From Candidatus Zixiibacteriota bacterium (GTDB lineage: Bacteria; Zixibacteria; MSB-5A5; GN15; FEB-12): 58,773 nucleotides of DNA. Below, piece by piece: positions 17,003 to 25,432 of this stretch. The stretch spans positions 1-58,773 of the forward strand of contig JAJRXM010000016.1 of NCBI GenBank assembly GCA_024276275.1, in the 5' to 3' direction. A program made the translations under genes and the position numbers. Every line of letters starts with the position of its first letter. The first letter of the stretch is position 1. Under the pieces are notes generated by a model. That model did not search any database, had not been told where the DNA came from, and worked only from the letters and a program-made list of their open reading frames with translations.

Positions 17003-17032
17003 AAAAACCGCTCTTTTTAGAGCGGTTTTTTT
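17003..17032 (+). terminator. Strong intrinsic terminator after the M23 peptidase
   Basis: CCGCTCT (17008-17014), loop TTTT, AGAGCGG (17019-17025), flanked by an A run on the left and a T run on the right, which extend the stem. The symmetrical A and T tracts allow it to work in both directions. Confidence 0.9.
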
Positions 17033-17130
17033 ATCTCTTTTAATATCAACCAGATACAACTTCTAATGTAGATTGTCAAAGTCCGTTATTTTGTATTATT
17101 TTCTTTAGTTTCTCTCAATAATTGTGTATA

Positions 17131-17159
17131 TTACTTATAGTTTACTAATAAGTAAACTA
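17131..17159. promoter_or_regulatory. Overlapping palindromes upstream of ECF sigma gene
   Basis: TAGTTTACT (17138-17146), AATA, AGTAAACTA (17151-17159) is a perfect nine-base inverted repeat. A second pair, TTACTTA (17131-17137) and TAAGTAA (17149-17155), interleaves with it. Both end about 50 bases before the sigma factor start, a suitable place for a dimeric repressor or activator site. No T tract follows, so it is not a terminator. Confidence 0.5.
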
Positions 17160-17207
17160 TTTAACTGTTGTAGGAAACTTTTAAAATAAACAGGTGTTAT
17201 TACATAT

Positions 17208-17840
17208 ATGATACAAGAAAAGACCGCCCCAATTACTCAAAAGGCAACTGATTTGTTTAATGATGATGAACTGGCTGTAAAAGAGCTTATCCGTAAGTTT
17301 AAAGACGGAAATCAAGCTGCATTCTCTGAGTTAGTGAACAGATATCGATCACAGGTAGCATCTATTGCTTATAAACTGGTAATGGATTTTGATGAAGCTG
17401 CTGATATTACGCAGGATGTATTTGTGAAAATGTCTAAAAATATTCACAAATATGATGAATCGAAAAAATTCTATACCTGGCTGTACCGGATTACGGTTAA
17501 TGCTTCGATAGATTTTATGCGTAAAAATAAACGGCATCGTCATGAACCGTTAGAACATGCATTCCAGGCATCAGTTAAAGAGCAAAACTTGCCCGATCAG
17601 GAATATAATAGAGAACGAATTCAAAGTTATATTGCTTCTGCCGCTGATACTTTAAATGATAAACAAAAATCGGCATTTGTGCTTCGTGATGTAAAAGGCT
17701 CTAAAATATCTGAAGTAGCTGATATAATGGATATGCCCGAGGCGACGGTCAGATGGTATCTGCATCGAGCCCGTACAAAAATCAAAAAAGAATTACTTCG
17801 CAAATGTCCGCATTTATTAATAATGTTCGGTTTGAAATAA
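17208..17840 (+). CDS. RNA polymerase sigma factor, RpoE/ECF type
   Basis: A 210-residue ECF sigma factor. Region 2 is FSELVNRYRSQVASIAYKLV through DITQDVFVKM and FYTWLYRITVNASIDFMRK. Region 4 is LNDKQKSAFVLRDVKGSKIS and ATVRWYLHRARTKIKKEL. An N-terminal extension of about 30 residues precedes region 2. No anti-sigma gene is adjacent; the next gene is the copper ATPase copA, 38 bases downstream on the same strand. A link to metal or envelope stress is possible but only suggested by position. Confidence 0.9.
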   Translation: MIQEKTAPITQKATDLFNDDELAVKELIRKFKDGNQAAFSELVNRYRSQVASIAYKLVMDFDEAADITQDVFVKMSKNIHKYDESKKFYTWLYRITVNASIDFMRKNKRHRHEPLEHAFQASVKEQNLPDQEYNRERIQSYIASAADTLNDKQKSAFVLRDVKGSKISEVADIMDMPEATVRWYLHRARTKIKKELLRKCPHLLIMFGLK

Positions 17841-17878
17841 CTTCCTTTACAAGACAAAAATAATCATTATTATACCAC

Positions 17879-20080
17879 ATGGCAAATTCTGAAGAACTCA
17901 CACTTAAGATAGAAGGCATGCATTGTGCAGGCTGTGTTTCTGTAATTGAAAAAGGTGTCGATAAACTAAACGGTGTTGATTCCTGCAATGTAAATCTGGC
18001 TATTCATTCTGCTACAATAGAATTTGACTCTGAAATAACCTCTGAAAAAATAATTCAAACGATTGAAGAATTAGGCTATAAAGCTACAATCGGTCGACCC
18101 GATATTCTAGCTGCCAATGAAAAAGAGCGTAAAAAAACAAAAGCTGATTTCATCTTATCTTTTGTTCTGGCACTACCGCTTATGGTAATTGCTATGTCGC
18201 CGATGTTTTTTGGCCATATTATATTCGGAGAACTTTACAATGCTATTACTCAAGCAGTTTTGGCAGGCATTGTAATTTTTTATTCCGGTAAATCAATTAT
18301 TAAAGATGCCTTTTTACAAACGAGATATTTTCGGGCAAACATGAACAGCTTGATTGCAATGGGTTCTTTGTCTGCATATTTTTGGTCTCTCTATGTTTTG
18401 TATAAAATAATGAACGGCAAAACCGACATGCTTTACTTTGAATCAGGGGCAATGATTATCACGCTTATTTTATTGGGAAGATTCTTAGAAGCAAAGTCAA
18501 AAGGAAAAGCCGGTGAAGCTATAGAAGCTTTGTTAAAATTAACACCGTCAAAAGCTATGGCCGTAATCAACGGTGTCGAGATTGAAATTGATACCTCTGT
18601 TGTTAAAGAAGGCATGACATTGTTGGTCCGTCCGGGTGAAAGAATTCCGGCAGACGGAAAACTAACTGAAAACAATCCGTTTATCGATGAGTCTATGCTA
18701 ACCGGTGAATCTATGCCGGTGGAAAAAAAAGAGAGTGACTCTGTGTACGGTGGTTCTTTAAACGGCACCATTCCGTTTAAAATGATAGTGACTGCTTCAG
18801 GTGATAAAACATTTTTAGCATCTATCATTAGATTAGTTTCAGATGCACAGTCGAAAAAAGCACCTGTACAAAAATTGGCCGATAGAGTATCATCTGTTTT
18901 TGTTCCGATAGTTCTCGGTATAGCCTTGATCACCGCAGCCTGTTGGTACTTTTTTGCACCTAATGACCCTATGTTTATCCGTTCGGTAATTTCTGTACTT
19001 ATTATTGCCTGTCCTTGTTCATTAGGTCTGGCGACACCGACTGCTATCTTAGCAGGAACCGGACGAGCCGCAAAAGAAGGTATTATTATTCGGGGTGGAG
19101 ATATCTTAGAAAAAGTTACAAAAGTAGATTCTATTATTTTTGATAAAACAGGAACGTTGACACATGGTGAGTTAGAAATTGCCTTTTTGAAATCTTTTGG
19201 AGAAAAATCTGATACAGAATTTTTGACAATTGTAGCATCTGCCGAAAAACAATCTGAACATCCTGTTGCGAATGCTATAGTGAAGCATGCAGAGAATAAT
19301 AAGGTTGAGTTTGTTACAATACAAAATATTGAGTCGCTACCCGGTGCAGGTCTCAAAGGTGATTACGACGGAAGAAAACTTCTTATCGGGAATAAACATC
19401 TGATGGATCAGGAAAACATTGATATTTCAACAGCTGAAAAATTTGCCGAAGATCAAATGGACAAAGGGAGAACTATTGTCTATGCAGCTTTGGAAAACAG
19501 AGTCATTGGTGTTATTGCTCTTGCCGATAAAATAAGATCAGAAGCAAAAGAAGTAATCGGTAATTTGAGAAAAATTATTAAAGAAGTTACTATGCTCTCA
19601 GGTGACAGTCGCAAAACAGCATGTGGTGTTGCTCGGTCTATCGGTTTGGAAAATTTTGAAGCGGAAGTGCGACCGGATCAAAAACAAATGATTGTAGAAT
19701 CTCTCCAAAAGGCAGGTTACACAATTGCAATGGTCGGTGACGGTATCAACGATGCTCCCGCATTGGCAAAAGCAGATGTCGGTATTGCTATTGGAACCGG
19801 TACAGATATCGCAATCGAATCATCCGACATTGTGTTAGTACAGACAGAATTATATTCTGTCGAAAAATTATTTGTACTTTCAAAACAAACTCTTCGAGTA
19901 ATAAAACAAAATCTCTTTTGGGCGTTTATATATAATATCTTGGCTATTCCGGTTGCAGCAGGTCTATTTTATCCTATTTTTGGGATAACTTTATCACCTA
20001 TGTTAGCCGCCGCCGCCATGTCTTTTTCTTCACTATTTGTCGTTTCAAATTCATTACGTCTCAATAAGCTTGAACTCTAA
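17879..20080 (+). CDS. copA: Copper-translocating P1B-type ATPase
   Basis: A 733-residue P1B ATPase that exports Cu(I) across the inner membrane. One N-terminal heavy-metal domain carries GMHCAGC (C16, C19). The transmembrane metal site is CPC at 378-380. The phosphorylation site is DKTGT at D422, followed by SEHPVANAI and the hinge GDGINDAPAL. YN in NLFWAFIYN and MSFSS near the end are the other Cu(I)-type ligands. Complete and in good order. It follows the ECF sigma gene by 38 bases. No copZ or csoR was seen nearby. Confidence 0.95.
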   Translation: MANSEELTLKIEGMHCAGCVSVIEKGVDKLNGVDSCNVNLAIHSATIEFDSEITSEKIIQTIEELGYKATIGRPDILAANEKERKKTKADFILSFVLALPLMVIAMSPMFFGHIIFGELYNAITQAVLAGIVIFYSGKSIIKDAFLQTRYFRANMNSLIAMGSLSAYFWSLYVLYKIMNGKTDMLYFESGAMIITLILLGRFLEAKSKGKAGEAIEALLKLTPSKAMAVINGVEIEIDTSVVKEGMTLLVRPGERIPADGKLTENNPFIDESMLTGESMPVEKKESDSVYGGSLNGTIPFKMIVTASGDKTFLASIIRLVSDAQSKKAPVQKLADRVSSVFVPIVLGIALITAACWYFFAPNDPMFIRSVISVLIIACPCSLGLATPTAILAGTGRAAKEGIIIRGGDILEKVTKVDSIIFDKTGTLTHGELEIAFLKSFGEKSDTEFLTIVASAEKQSEHPVANAIVKHAENNKVEFVTIQNIESLPGAGLKGDYDGRKLLIGNKHLMDQENIDISTAEKFAEDQMDKGRTIVYAALENRVIGVIALADKIRSEAKEVIGNLRKIIKEVTMLSGDSRKTACGVARSIGLENFEAEVRPDQKQMIVESLQKAGYTIAMVGDGINDAPALAKADVGIAIGTGTDIAIESSDIVLVQTELYSVEKLFVLSKQTLRVIKQNLFWAFIYNILAIPVAAGLFYPIFGITLSPMLAAAAMSFSSLFVVSNSLRLNKLEL

Positions 20081-20249
20081 CTATTATTTCTTATAACTCT
20101 TAGTATTACTGATAGTTATGCCGTTATTGCGGTTATAGTAAAGCTCTGAAGCTGTTTAACAATTGCACAGAAAATATAAATATTTAGGGTATCATGTCGA
20201 TACTATACTGTATTGAAACAATAATTTATCATGTATAAAGACCCTGAAA

Positions 20250-21011
20250 ATGACTACTAAAGAAAAAGATATAAAAACGTATGTGGATGAAAATAATAAA
20301 AACGAGCAAGAAAATAAATGGCTAGAAATATTTTCTCTTTTTATTCATGATTTAGAGTCACCGCTTGCATCAATGAAGTATCTTTTGAAAATCATTGAAG
20401 AGGGAAATTTCGACTATTCAAAAGACCTTCATAAAACATTAGTAGACTCCTCACAAGTTGCCCTAAAAAGAGCTGAATCAATACTATATGATATTATGGC
20501 AATTGCCAAATCCGGTAAAGTAGGTATTCCTGTATCACTCGTAACAATAGTTCCTGATACTTTAATTCAAGAAACGATTGATATGATTAAGGCATCTGCT
20601 CAGGAACGGAATATCACCGTTACTTTTACAAACAATTCTGGAAATACCCCTGTTACCGCTGACCCGAAACTTTTAAAAAGAGCTTTAGATAATTTATTAT
20701 ATAATGCGATACGACACACTCCTTCAGGTGGCAATATCGCAGTCTATACCGATCTCGGGAAAAAAAATTTGTATATACATATAAAAGATTCAGGTAGTGG
20801 ACTCGGTGATTTAGAACCTGAATTATTATTTGAAAAATTTGGGCAGATTAAACTTCGTGCCGAAGGAAAACATCGAGGTGTCGGACTTGGTTTATATTTT
20901 TGTAGACTGGCAGCAACAGCAATGGGAGGTACTATTTTTGCCTCTGACCATGAAAAGGGAGGAGCTGTGTTTACTATCGGGCTATTAAAGGGAGCAGATT
21001 TACATGGATGA
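20250..21011 (+). CDS. Cytoplasmic sensor histidine kinase
   Basis: A 253-residue kinase without membrane segments or an obvious input domain. The H-box is LFIHDLESPLASMKYLL, with the phospho-acceptor His near residue 31. The ATPase domain has NLLYNAIRHTPSGG (N-box), DSGSGLGD (G1) and GVGLGLYFCR (G2). Its last eight bases overlap the start of the cheV-like gene, so the two are translated together. The pairing suggests the kinase phosphorylates the receiver of the CheV-like partner. The signal is unknown; regulation by a separate sensor is likely since it has no sensory part. Confidence 0.9.
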   Translation: MTTKEKDIKTYVDENNKNEQENKWLEIFSLFIHDLESPLASMKYLLKIIEEGNFDYSKDLHKTLVDSSQVALKRAESILYDIMAIAKSGKVGIPVSLVTIVPDTLIQETIDMIKASAQERNITVTFTNNSGNTPVTADPKLLKRALDNLLYNAIRHTPSGGNIAVYTDLGKKNLYIHIKDSGSGLGDLEPELLFEKFGQIKLRAEGKHRGVGLGLYFCRLAATAMGGTIFASDHEKGGAVFTIGLLKGADLHG

Positions 21012-21972
21012 TACAAAAATTAATGCGGACTCGTATTTAAAAACCGGTTCTAACGAGTTACGGATATTAGAATATCGTGCTGCCGGAATTTCATTTGGGA
21101 TAAATATTCTCAAAGTTTCAAAAATTGTTTCTCATATAACTCAATTAATTCAAGTTCCCGAATCTCATCCATCTATTCAAGGCGTATTTAAAGATATGAA
21201 TCGCTTAGTACCTATAATTGATTTAGCAACTGTATTAGGTGAGTATAAAGAAAAAGGGAAACACGACAAAGTTATAGTAACAGAATTTTTCGGACTTTTA
21301 ACCGGTTTCCATGTAGATAGAATTGACTGGATTCATCATTTTAAATGGGAAGATGTCATTGATGCAAAACATGTTTTTTCAGGCATCGACCAAAAATATG
21401 TTCTTGGAATTGTGAAACCGACAGAAGACCATATGGTGCTTTTACTTGATTACGAAACAATACTTTTAGATATTCGACCGGAATTCAAAGAAAATGCAAA
21501 AGTTACCTGTACCGACAATATCAATGATATGAGTCATAAAAAAATTCTCGTAGCAGAAGATTCACCTGCTGTGCGTGCTATGCTTGTGAATGAACTGCAA
21601 ACCTTCGGATGCGATGTTGTTGAAGCAACCGACGGTCTAGAAGGATGGGAAGCATATAAAAAAGAATCTTTCGACCTTGTAATTAGTGATGTTGAAATGC
21701 CACAAATGGACGGTTTAGCTCTGACTATGAGAATAAGACAGTCAGAACGACCTGATACACCTGTAATTGTCTATTCTTCTATCGGTGACATGGGTATGAA
21801 AGCACGGGCAAAATATTTAAAAGCTGACGCACATATTACAAAACTAAATCTCAACAAACTTATTATTTCGGCCGGGAAACTGATGAACGGTGAGAAGATT
21901 GATTTTGATTCTGCCGACAACGATATAGAAACCAATAGCTCCGAAACAGCTACGACAATTACTTTAGATTAA
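21004..21972 (+). CDS. CheV-like coupling protein (CheW domain plus receiver)
   Basis: A 322-residue protein. Residues 15-160 form a CheW-type coupling domain (ILEYRAAGISFGINILKVSK ... VPIIDLATVLG). Residues 180-300 are a response-regulator receiver: ILVAEDSPAVR, phospho-Asp in DLVISDVEMPQMDG, VIVYSS, then a Lys in ITKLN. This is CheV architecture, which links chemoreceptors to CheA and tunes adaptation. No cheA, cheY or receptor gene lies nearby. Instead it is fused translationally to a soluble histidine kinase. A terminator follows. Confidence 0.9.
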   Translation: MDDTKINADSYLKTGSNELRILEYRAAGISFGINILKVSKIVSHITQLIQVPESHPSIQGVFKDMNRLVPIIDLATVLGEYKEKGKHDKVIVTEFFGLLTGFHVDRIDWIHHFKWEDVIDAKHVFSGIDQKYVLGIVKPTEDHMVLLLDYETILLDIRPEFKENAKVTCTDNINDMSHKKILVAEDSPAVRAMLVNELQTFGCDVVEATDGLEGWEAYKKESFDLVISDVEMPQMDGLALTMRIRQSERPDTPVIVYSSIGDMGMKARAKYLKADAHITKLNLNKLIISAGKLMNGEKIDFDSADNDIETNSSETATTITLD

Positions 21973-21986
21973 AATTAATATGAACC

Positions 21987-22013
21987 GAAAACCCGCTTCC
22001 GGCGGTTTTTTTT
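21987..22013 (+). terminator. Intrinsic terminator after the kinase-cheV pair
   Basis: AAAA(C)CCGC, loop TTCCG, GCGG then TTTTTTTT, centred near 21999. The stem includes one bulged C. It separates the kinase-cheV pair from the next two-component system. Confidence 0.8.
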
Positions 22014-22088
22014 ATATCAGTGCAATTTAGCAAACCTTTTGCCTCTCCATAATAAATGTGTTACATTATAAAAAAATATAGGACTGTT

Positions 22089-23090
22089 ATGGCAAGACTT
22101 GTGTTATCTTCAAAAAAAGCGTTTGTACTATTTATTAGTATCACGATTCTCCTTATTGCCCAAGCTATTTGGTGGATAACCTTAATGGCTCAACTTTTTG
22201 ATGAAAAAGTTGAGATGGTAAACGAATTGGGTGCCGATGAAATGTATGTTGAGTTGATTCATCGGGAGGAAGTCTCAAGACAGATAATGATAGGACTTGA
22301 AGGTATTTTCTTTTTACTGCTTGTCGGAATAGGTGCCTGGCTTATTTATCGTACTCTTGTAAAAAATGAAGAACTAAAATTTGCCCAACAAAATTTTCTC
22401 ATGTCGGTAACGCACGAAATTAAAACTCCTTTGGCATCTATGAAAATTTATCTTGATACCCTTAATTCAAAAAAAATTCCTGAAGAAAAAAAACATACTA
22501 TTATCCCCCGCTTAAAAGATGATGTAAACCGTCTTGAAAAACTTGTTGAGAATATATTAGAAGCTGGCAGGTTTGAAAAAAGTGGCTATGTAATAAACAG
22601 CGACTATTTTGATTTAGCGGCAATGATAAAAACAGATTTGGATAAACTGAAAAAATTTACCGTTAATCAAAAACTGGAAATTATAACAGAAAATATCCCC
22701 GATGAATTTATTTTCTATGGCGACAGGTTTGCTTTGAGTAGGGCATTTGAAGCAATAATTGAAAATTCTCTAAAATATAACGATAAAGATACAGTTTTAA
22801 TAAAAGTCGGTTTTAAATCTGATAATAAATACGTATATATTTCAATTGCTGATAACGGTGTCGGATTAGAACAAAAAGACTTGCAACTCATTTTCGACCG
22901 ATTCTATCGTGTAGGTGAAGTATTGAATATTAGTAAACCCGGAAGCGGACTGGGCTTGTTTCTTTGTAAAGAAATCATAAAAGCTCATAAAGGAACAATT
23001 TATGTTGAATCTGACGGTCTCGGTTTAGGTGTTAATTTTAAAATTCAGTTAAAGGTTATAAAACAAAATGAAAACAATTCTTTTAGTTGA
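22089..23090 (+). CDS. Membrane sensor histidine kinase
   Basis: A 333-residue kinase using ATG 22089 (AGGA at 22080-22083); an upstream ATG at 22056 would add 11 residues. Two transmembrane helices (about residues 10-35 and 75-97) enclose a short periplasmic loop of about 40 residues. H-box: FLMSVTHEIKTPLASMKIYL. ATPase domain: IIENSLKYND, DNGVGL, GSGLGLFLCK. There is no HAMP domain between TM2 and the H-box. It overlaps the response regulator gene by 23 bases and is its cognate partner. The very small sensor loop suggests sensing within the membrane or through a partner protein. Confidence 0.9.
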   Translation: MARLVLSSKKAFVLFISITILLIAQAIWWITLMAQLFDEKVEMVNELGADEMYVELIHREEVSRQIMIGLEGIFFLLLVGIGAWLIYRTLVKNEELKFAQQNFLMSVTHEIKTPLASMKIYLDTLNSKKIPEEKKHTIIPRLKDDVNRLEKLVENILEAGRFEKSGYVINSDYFDLAAMIKTDLDKLKKFTVNQKLEIITENIPDEFIFYGDRFALSRAFEAIIENSLKYNDKDTVLIKVGFKSDNKYVYISIADNGVGLEQKDLQLIFDRFYRVGEVLNISKPGSGLGLFLCKEIIKAHKGTIYVESDGLGLGVNFKIQLKVIKQNENNSFS

Positions 23091-23766
23091 AGATGATCCG
23101 AATGTTGCCGACGGATTGGTGATAAATTTAGAGGCTGACGGATATCAGGTTATGCATGTTGACAATGGTAATCAAGTCTTACAAGAGTTTGAAAAAGGGA
23201 ATTTTGATTTGATATTAATGGATATCATGCTGCCGGGTAAAGACGGATTGACTCTCACAAAAGAGATTCGGAAAACCGGTTCTGTTATTCCGGTAATATT
23301 TATCACCGCCCGTGACCAAACTGACCAGAAAGTTGACGGACTTTTAGCAGGTGGGGATGACTATATTACTAAACCGTTTGATGTCTCAGAACTTTTGGCA
23401 CGCATTCAAGGTATTTTCCGCAGACAGGCATGGCTAGACCCGGGTGAAACAACTGAAAACGAATTCGAATTTGACGGTCGTTCTATTAATTTTACTACAT
23501 ATACAGCAAAAGGACCGGGGGGAGAAGTACAACTTACAAGAAAAGAATGTATGGTCATGAAGTATCTTATTGAACGAACCGGAAAAGTTGTCAGTCGAGA
23601 CCATCTTTTAGATGCTGTCTGGGGGTATCATACCTACCCAACTAACCGTACTATCGATAATTTTATTCTACGCCTACGAAAGATCTTTGAGGATGACCCT
23701 AAACAGTCTGTTTATATTGAGACTATTCGAGGTGTCGGATACCGTTTTACAGGAGTAAAAGCATAA
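23068..23766 (+). CDS. OmpR/PhoB-family response regulator
   Basis: A 232-residue regulator. The receiver domain has the acidic pair EDDP, phospho-Asp in DLILMDIMLPGKDG, Thr in ITARD and Lys in ITKPFD. The C-terminal winged helix runs from VQLTRKECMVMKYL to TIRGVGYRF, typical of OmpR/PhoB transcription factors. Its start lies inside the kinase gene. Targets cannot be told from the sequence. The roughly 200 bases after it contain no gene. Confidence 0.95.
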   Translation: MKTILLVEDDPNVADGLVINLEADGYQVMHVDNGNQVLQEFEKGNFDLILMDIMLPGKDGLTLTKEIRKTGSVIPVIFITARDQTDQKVDGLLAGGDDYITKPFDVSELLARIQGIFRRQAWLDPGETTENEFEFDGRSINFTTYTAKGPGGEVQLTRKECMVMKYLIERTGKVVSRDHLLDAVWGYHTYPTNRTIDNFILRLRKIFEDDPKQSVYIETIRGVGYRFTGVKA

Positions 23767-23965
23767 ACTTCTATTGGACTGATTTTTATTCTCGGTAACT
23801 CTTTTATAGGCAGAATCTTAGACAGATATGTCTTTTTAAATAGTCTCAAACCTCATCTTCTGCGTATAATTGTAAACTGTCTTGACTAAATTAAATTCAT
23901 AAGTATATTAGTCATACATAACACAAAAATTATAAAGAATACGGGTTCAAATTTAGCTGATTTAT

Positions 23966-24499
23966 ATGAATTATTTGTTTATAAAAGCCCAAAATGGGGA
24001 TAAAAACGCCGAAGATAAGATTTTTCAATATTTATTTGTAAGATTTTGTTATCTCGCCAAACAAAGAGTTGGGGAGGGAGCTTGTGAAGATATTGCTCAA
24101 GAAGCTTGTCTGACCGTCCTTGAGAAGTACCATTCACTAGCTGCTTCTGTTGAGTTTGAGGCGTGGGCGTATAAAGTGCTCCGTAACAAGATAGGAAATT
24201 ACTATCAAAAACTTACTTCAGAAGCAAATTATATTGTTGTTGATGATAAGACGGTAGAATATGCTCATCCGAAGGATGCAAACCCAAGACTTCGAGTTAG
24301 GATTCTTGATTGTTTGAAAAATGTATATAAAGTAAATCCGAGATATCATCGGATATTACAACTTGTATCTGAAGGATATAAAACTGATGAGATTTGTAGG
24401 GAATTAAACGTGAACCCAAACAATCTGTATGTTCTTTTAAATCGGAGTCGTAAACTTTTGAAAGATTGTTTAAAACATAAAGATAAAAACAAATTATGA
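23966..24499 (+). CDS. ECF-type sigma factor of the CHAT cassette
   Basis: A 177-residue sigma-70 family protein. Region 2 is IFQYLFVRFCYLAKQRVGEG, then CEDIAQEACLTVLEKYHSL and FEAWAYKVLRNKIGNYY. Region 4 is YHRILQLVSEGYKTDEICRE followed by NPNNLYVLLNRSRKLLKDCL. It diverges from standard ECF factors in region 4. Its stop overlaps the ATG of the zinc-finger/transmembrane partner gene by four bases, the usual coupling for a sigma/anti-sigma pair. A TPR-CHAT protein gene follows, so the sigma factor may control or be controlled by that protease module. Confidence 0.85.
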   Translation: MNYLFIKAQNGDKNAEDKIFQYLFVRFCYLAKQRVGEGACEDIAQEACLTVLEKYHSLAASVEFEAWAYKVLRNKIGNYYQKLTSEANYIVVDDKTVEYAHPKDANPRLRVRILDCLKNVYKVNPRYHRILQLVSEGYKTDEICRELNVNPNNLYVLLNRSRKLLKDCLKHKDKNKL

Positions 24500-25134
24500 A
24501 AAAAGAATGTATTCAGAAAGAAATCGGTAAGCAGTTACATGCTTATGAATTATCTGCTCTTAATGAAGAGATGAAAGCAGAATTTGAACTTCATATTTTG
24601 AAATGTGAATCATGTTTTAAAGAATTACAGGGATTTGAAAAAGAAGCGGCGATTTTAAAACAAGAAATATTTACTGAAGGTCTTGAGAAAGTTTCTTCAA
24701 AAAAAGTAAAACCTCTTTGGGAAAATTTCACTATATCTTCTGCTGTTTTGGCAACTTTAGTTGTTATGTTGATTTATCCGGCATTTTTAGGGTTAACAAC
24801 TACACCTGATTCATCAGTTAGTACAGTTGAATCCATTGTTTTAGTTCCGGTTCGGTCTGCTGATAACAGATACAGTCTAAACCAAGAAAACGACATTGTT
24901 ATTTCTTTTGTATATCCTGATGTAGATAAAAATAAATCGTATATTGTAGAAATATTTAATAACGATCAAAAAGTTATCACACTTGATGACTATAAAGATT
25001 TTGATAGATACAATACAGGCCGCATACTTATTTCAAAAGGAATTCTGACTCCCGGAAACTTTCAACTTCGTATTATAGAAAATAGTGAGAGTTCTAATAA
25101 TGTAATACAGGAATTTAATTTCCAAATTCTATAA
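24496..25134 (+). CDS. Putative transmembrane anti-sigma factor
   Basis: A 212-residue protein. The N-terminal part has the zinc-finger anti-sigma pattern with H-x3-C-x2-C in LHILKCESCFKEL, plus HAYELSALNEEMKAEFELH. One transmembrane helix follows (ISSAVLATLVVMLIYPAFLG, about residues 80-98). The C-terminal 110 residues form a predicted all-beta extracytoplasmic domain (DIVISFVYPDVDKNKSYIVE). It is translationally coupled to the ECF sigma gene, so sequestration of that sigma factor at the inner membrane is the likely role. Confidence 0.8.
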   Translation: MKKECIQKEIGKQLHAYELSALNEEMKAEFELHILKCESCFKELQGFEKEAAILKQEIFTEGLEKVSSKKVKPLWENFTISSAVLATLVVMLIYPAFLGLTTTPDSSVSTVESIVLVPVRSADNRYSLNQENDIVISFVYPDVDKNKSYIVEIFNNDQKVITLDDYKDFDRYNTGRILISKGILTPGNFQLRIIENSESSNNVIQEFNFQIL

Positions 25135-25432
25135 TATCTTTTAGTTAAAAGTTGTAGTGTTGTGCCTGCTATACAGAAAATCAATGTTTTCTTTCAGTTA
25201 TTCATTCAGAAGAAAACATATATTAGATAAAAATTTCAAAAAATCTCCCTTTTATATTGTTTATCTTAACACAAATTTGTCCTTTATAGCAGAGCAGTAT
25301 TTCGTTCAGTAAAAGAAAGTCTTGCTCTGAGAGATTTTCTTGGTATCTTATAAAGATACTGAAATACAAAAACGGATAATGTCTTTATTCTTTATCAATT
25401 CTGTGTTACTAAAGTGCTTTACAAGGGCTTGT
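25135..25432. other. Intergenic region before the TPR-CHAT gene
   Basis: About 300 AT-rich bases. No gene, clear hairpin terminator or repeat is evident. The distance suggests that the TPR-CHAT gene may have its own promoter, although all three genes of the cassette point the same way. Confidence 0.3.

Noticed and set aside
18433-19356. 307-codon minus-strand frame inside copA
   Set aside because: A long antisense frame is expected opposite an AT-rich coding sequence; copA is complete with all motifs and the antisense translation has no domain.
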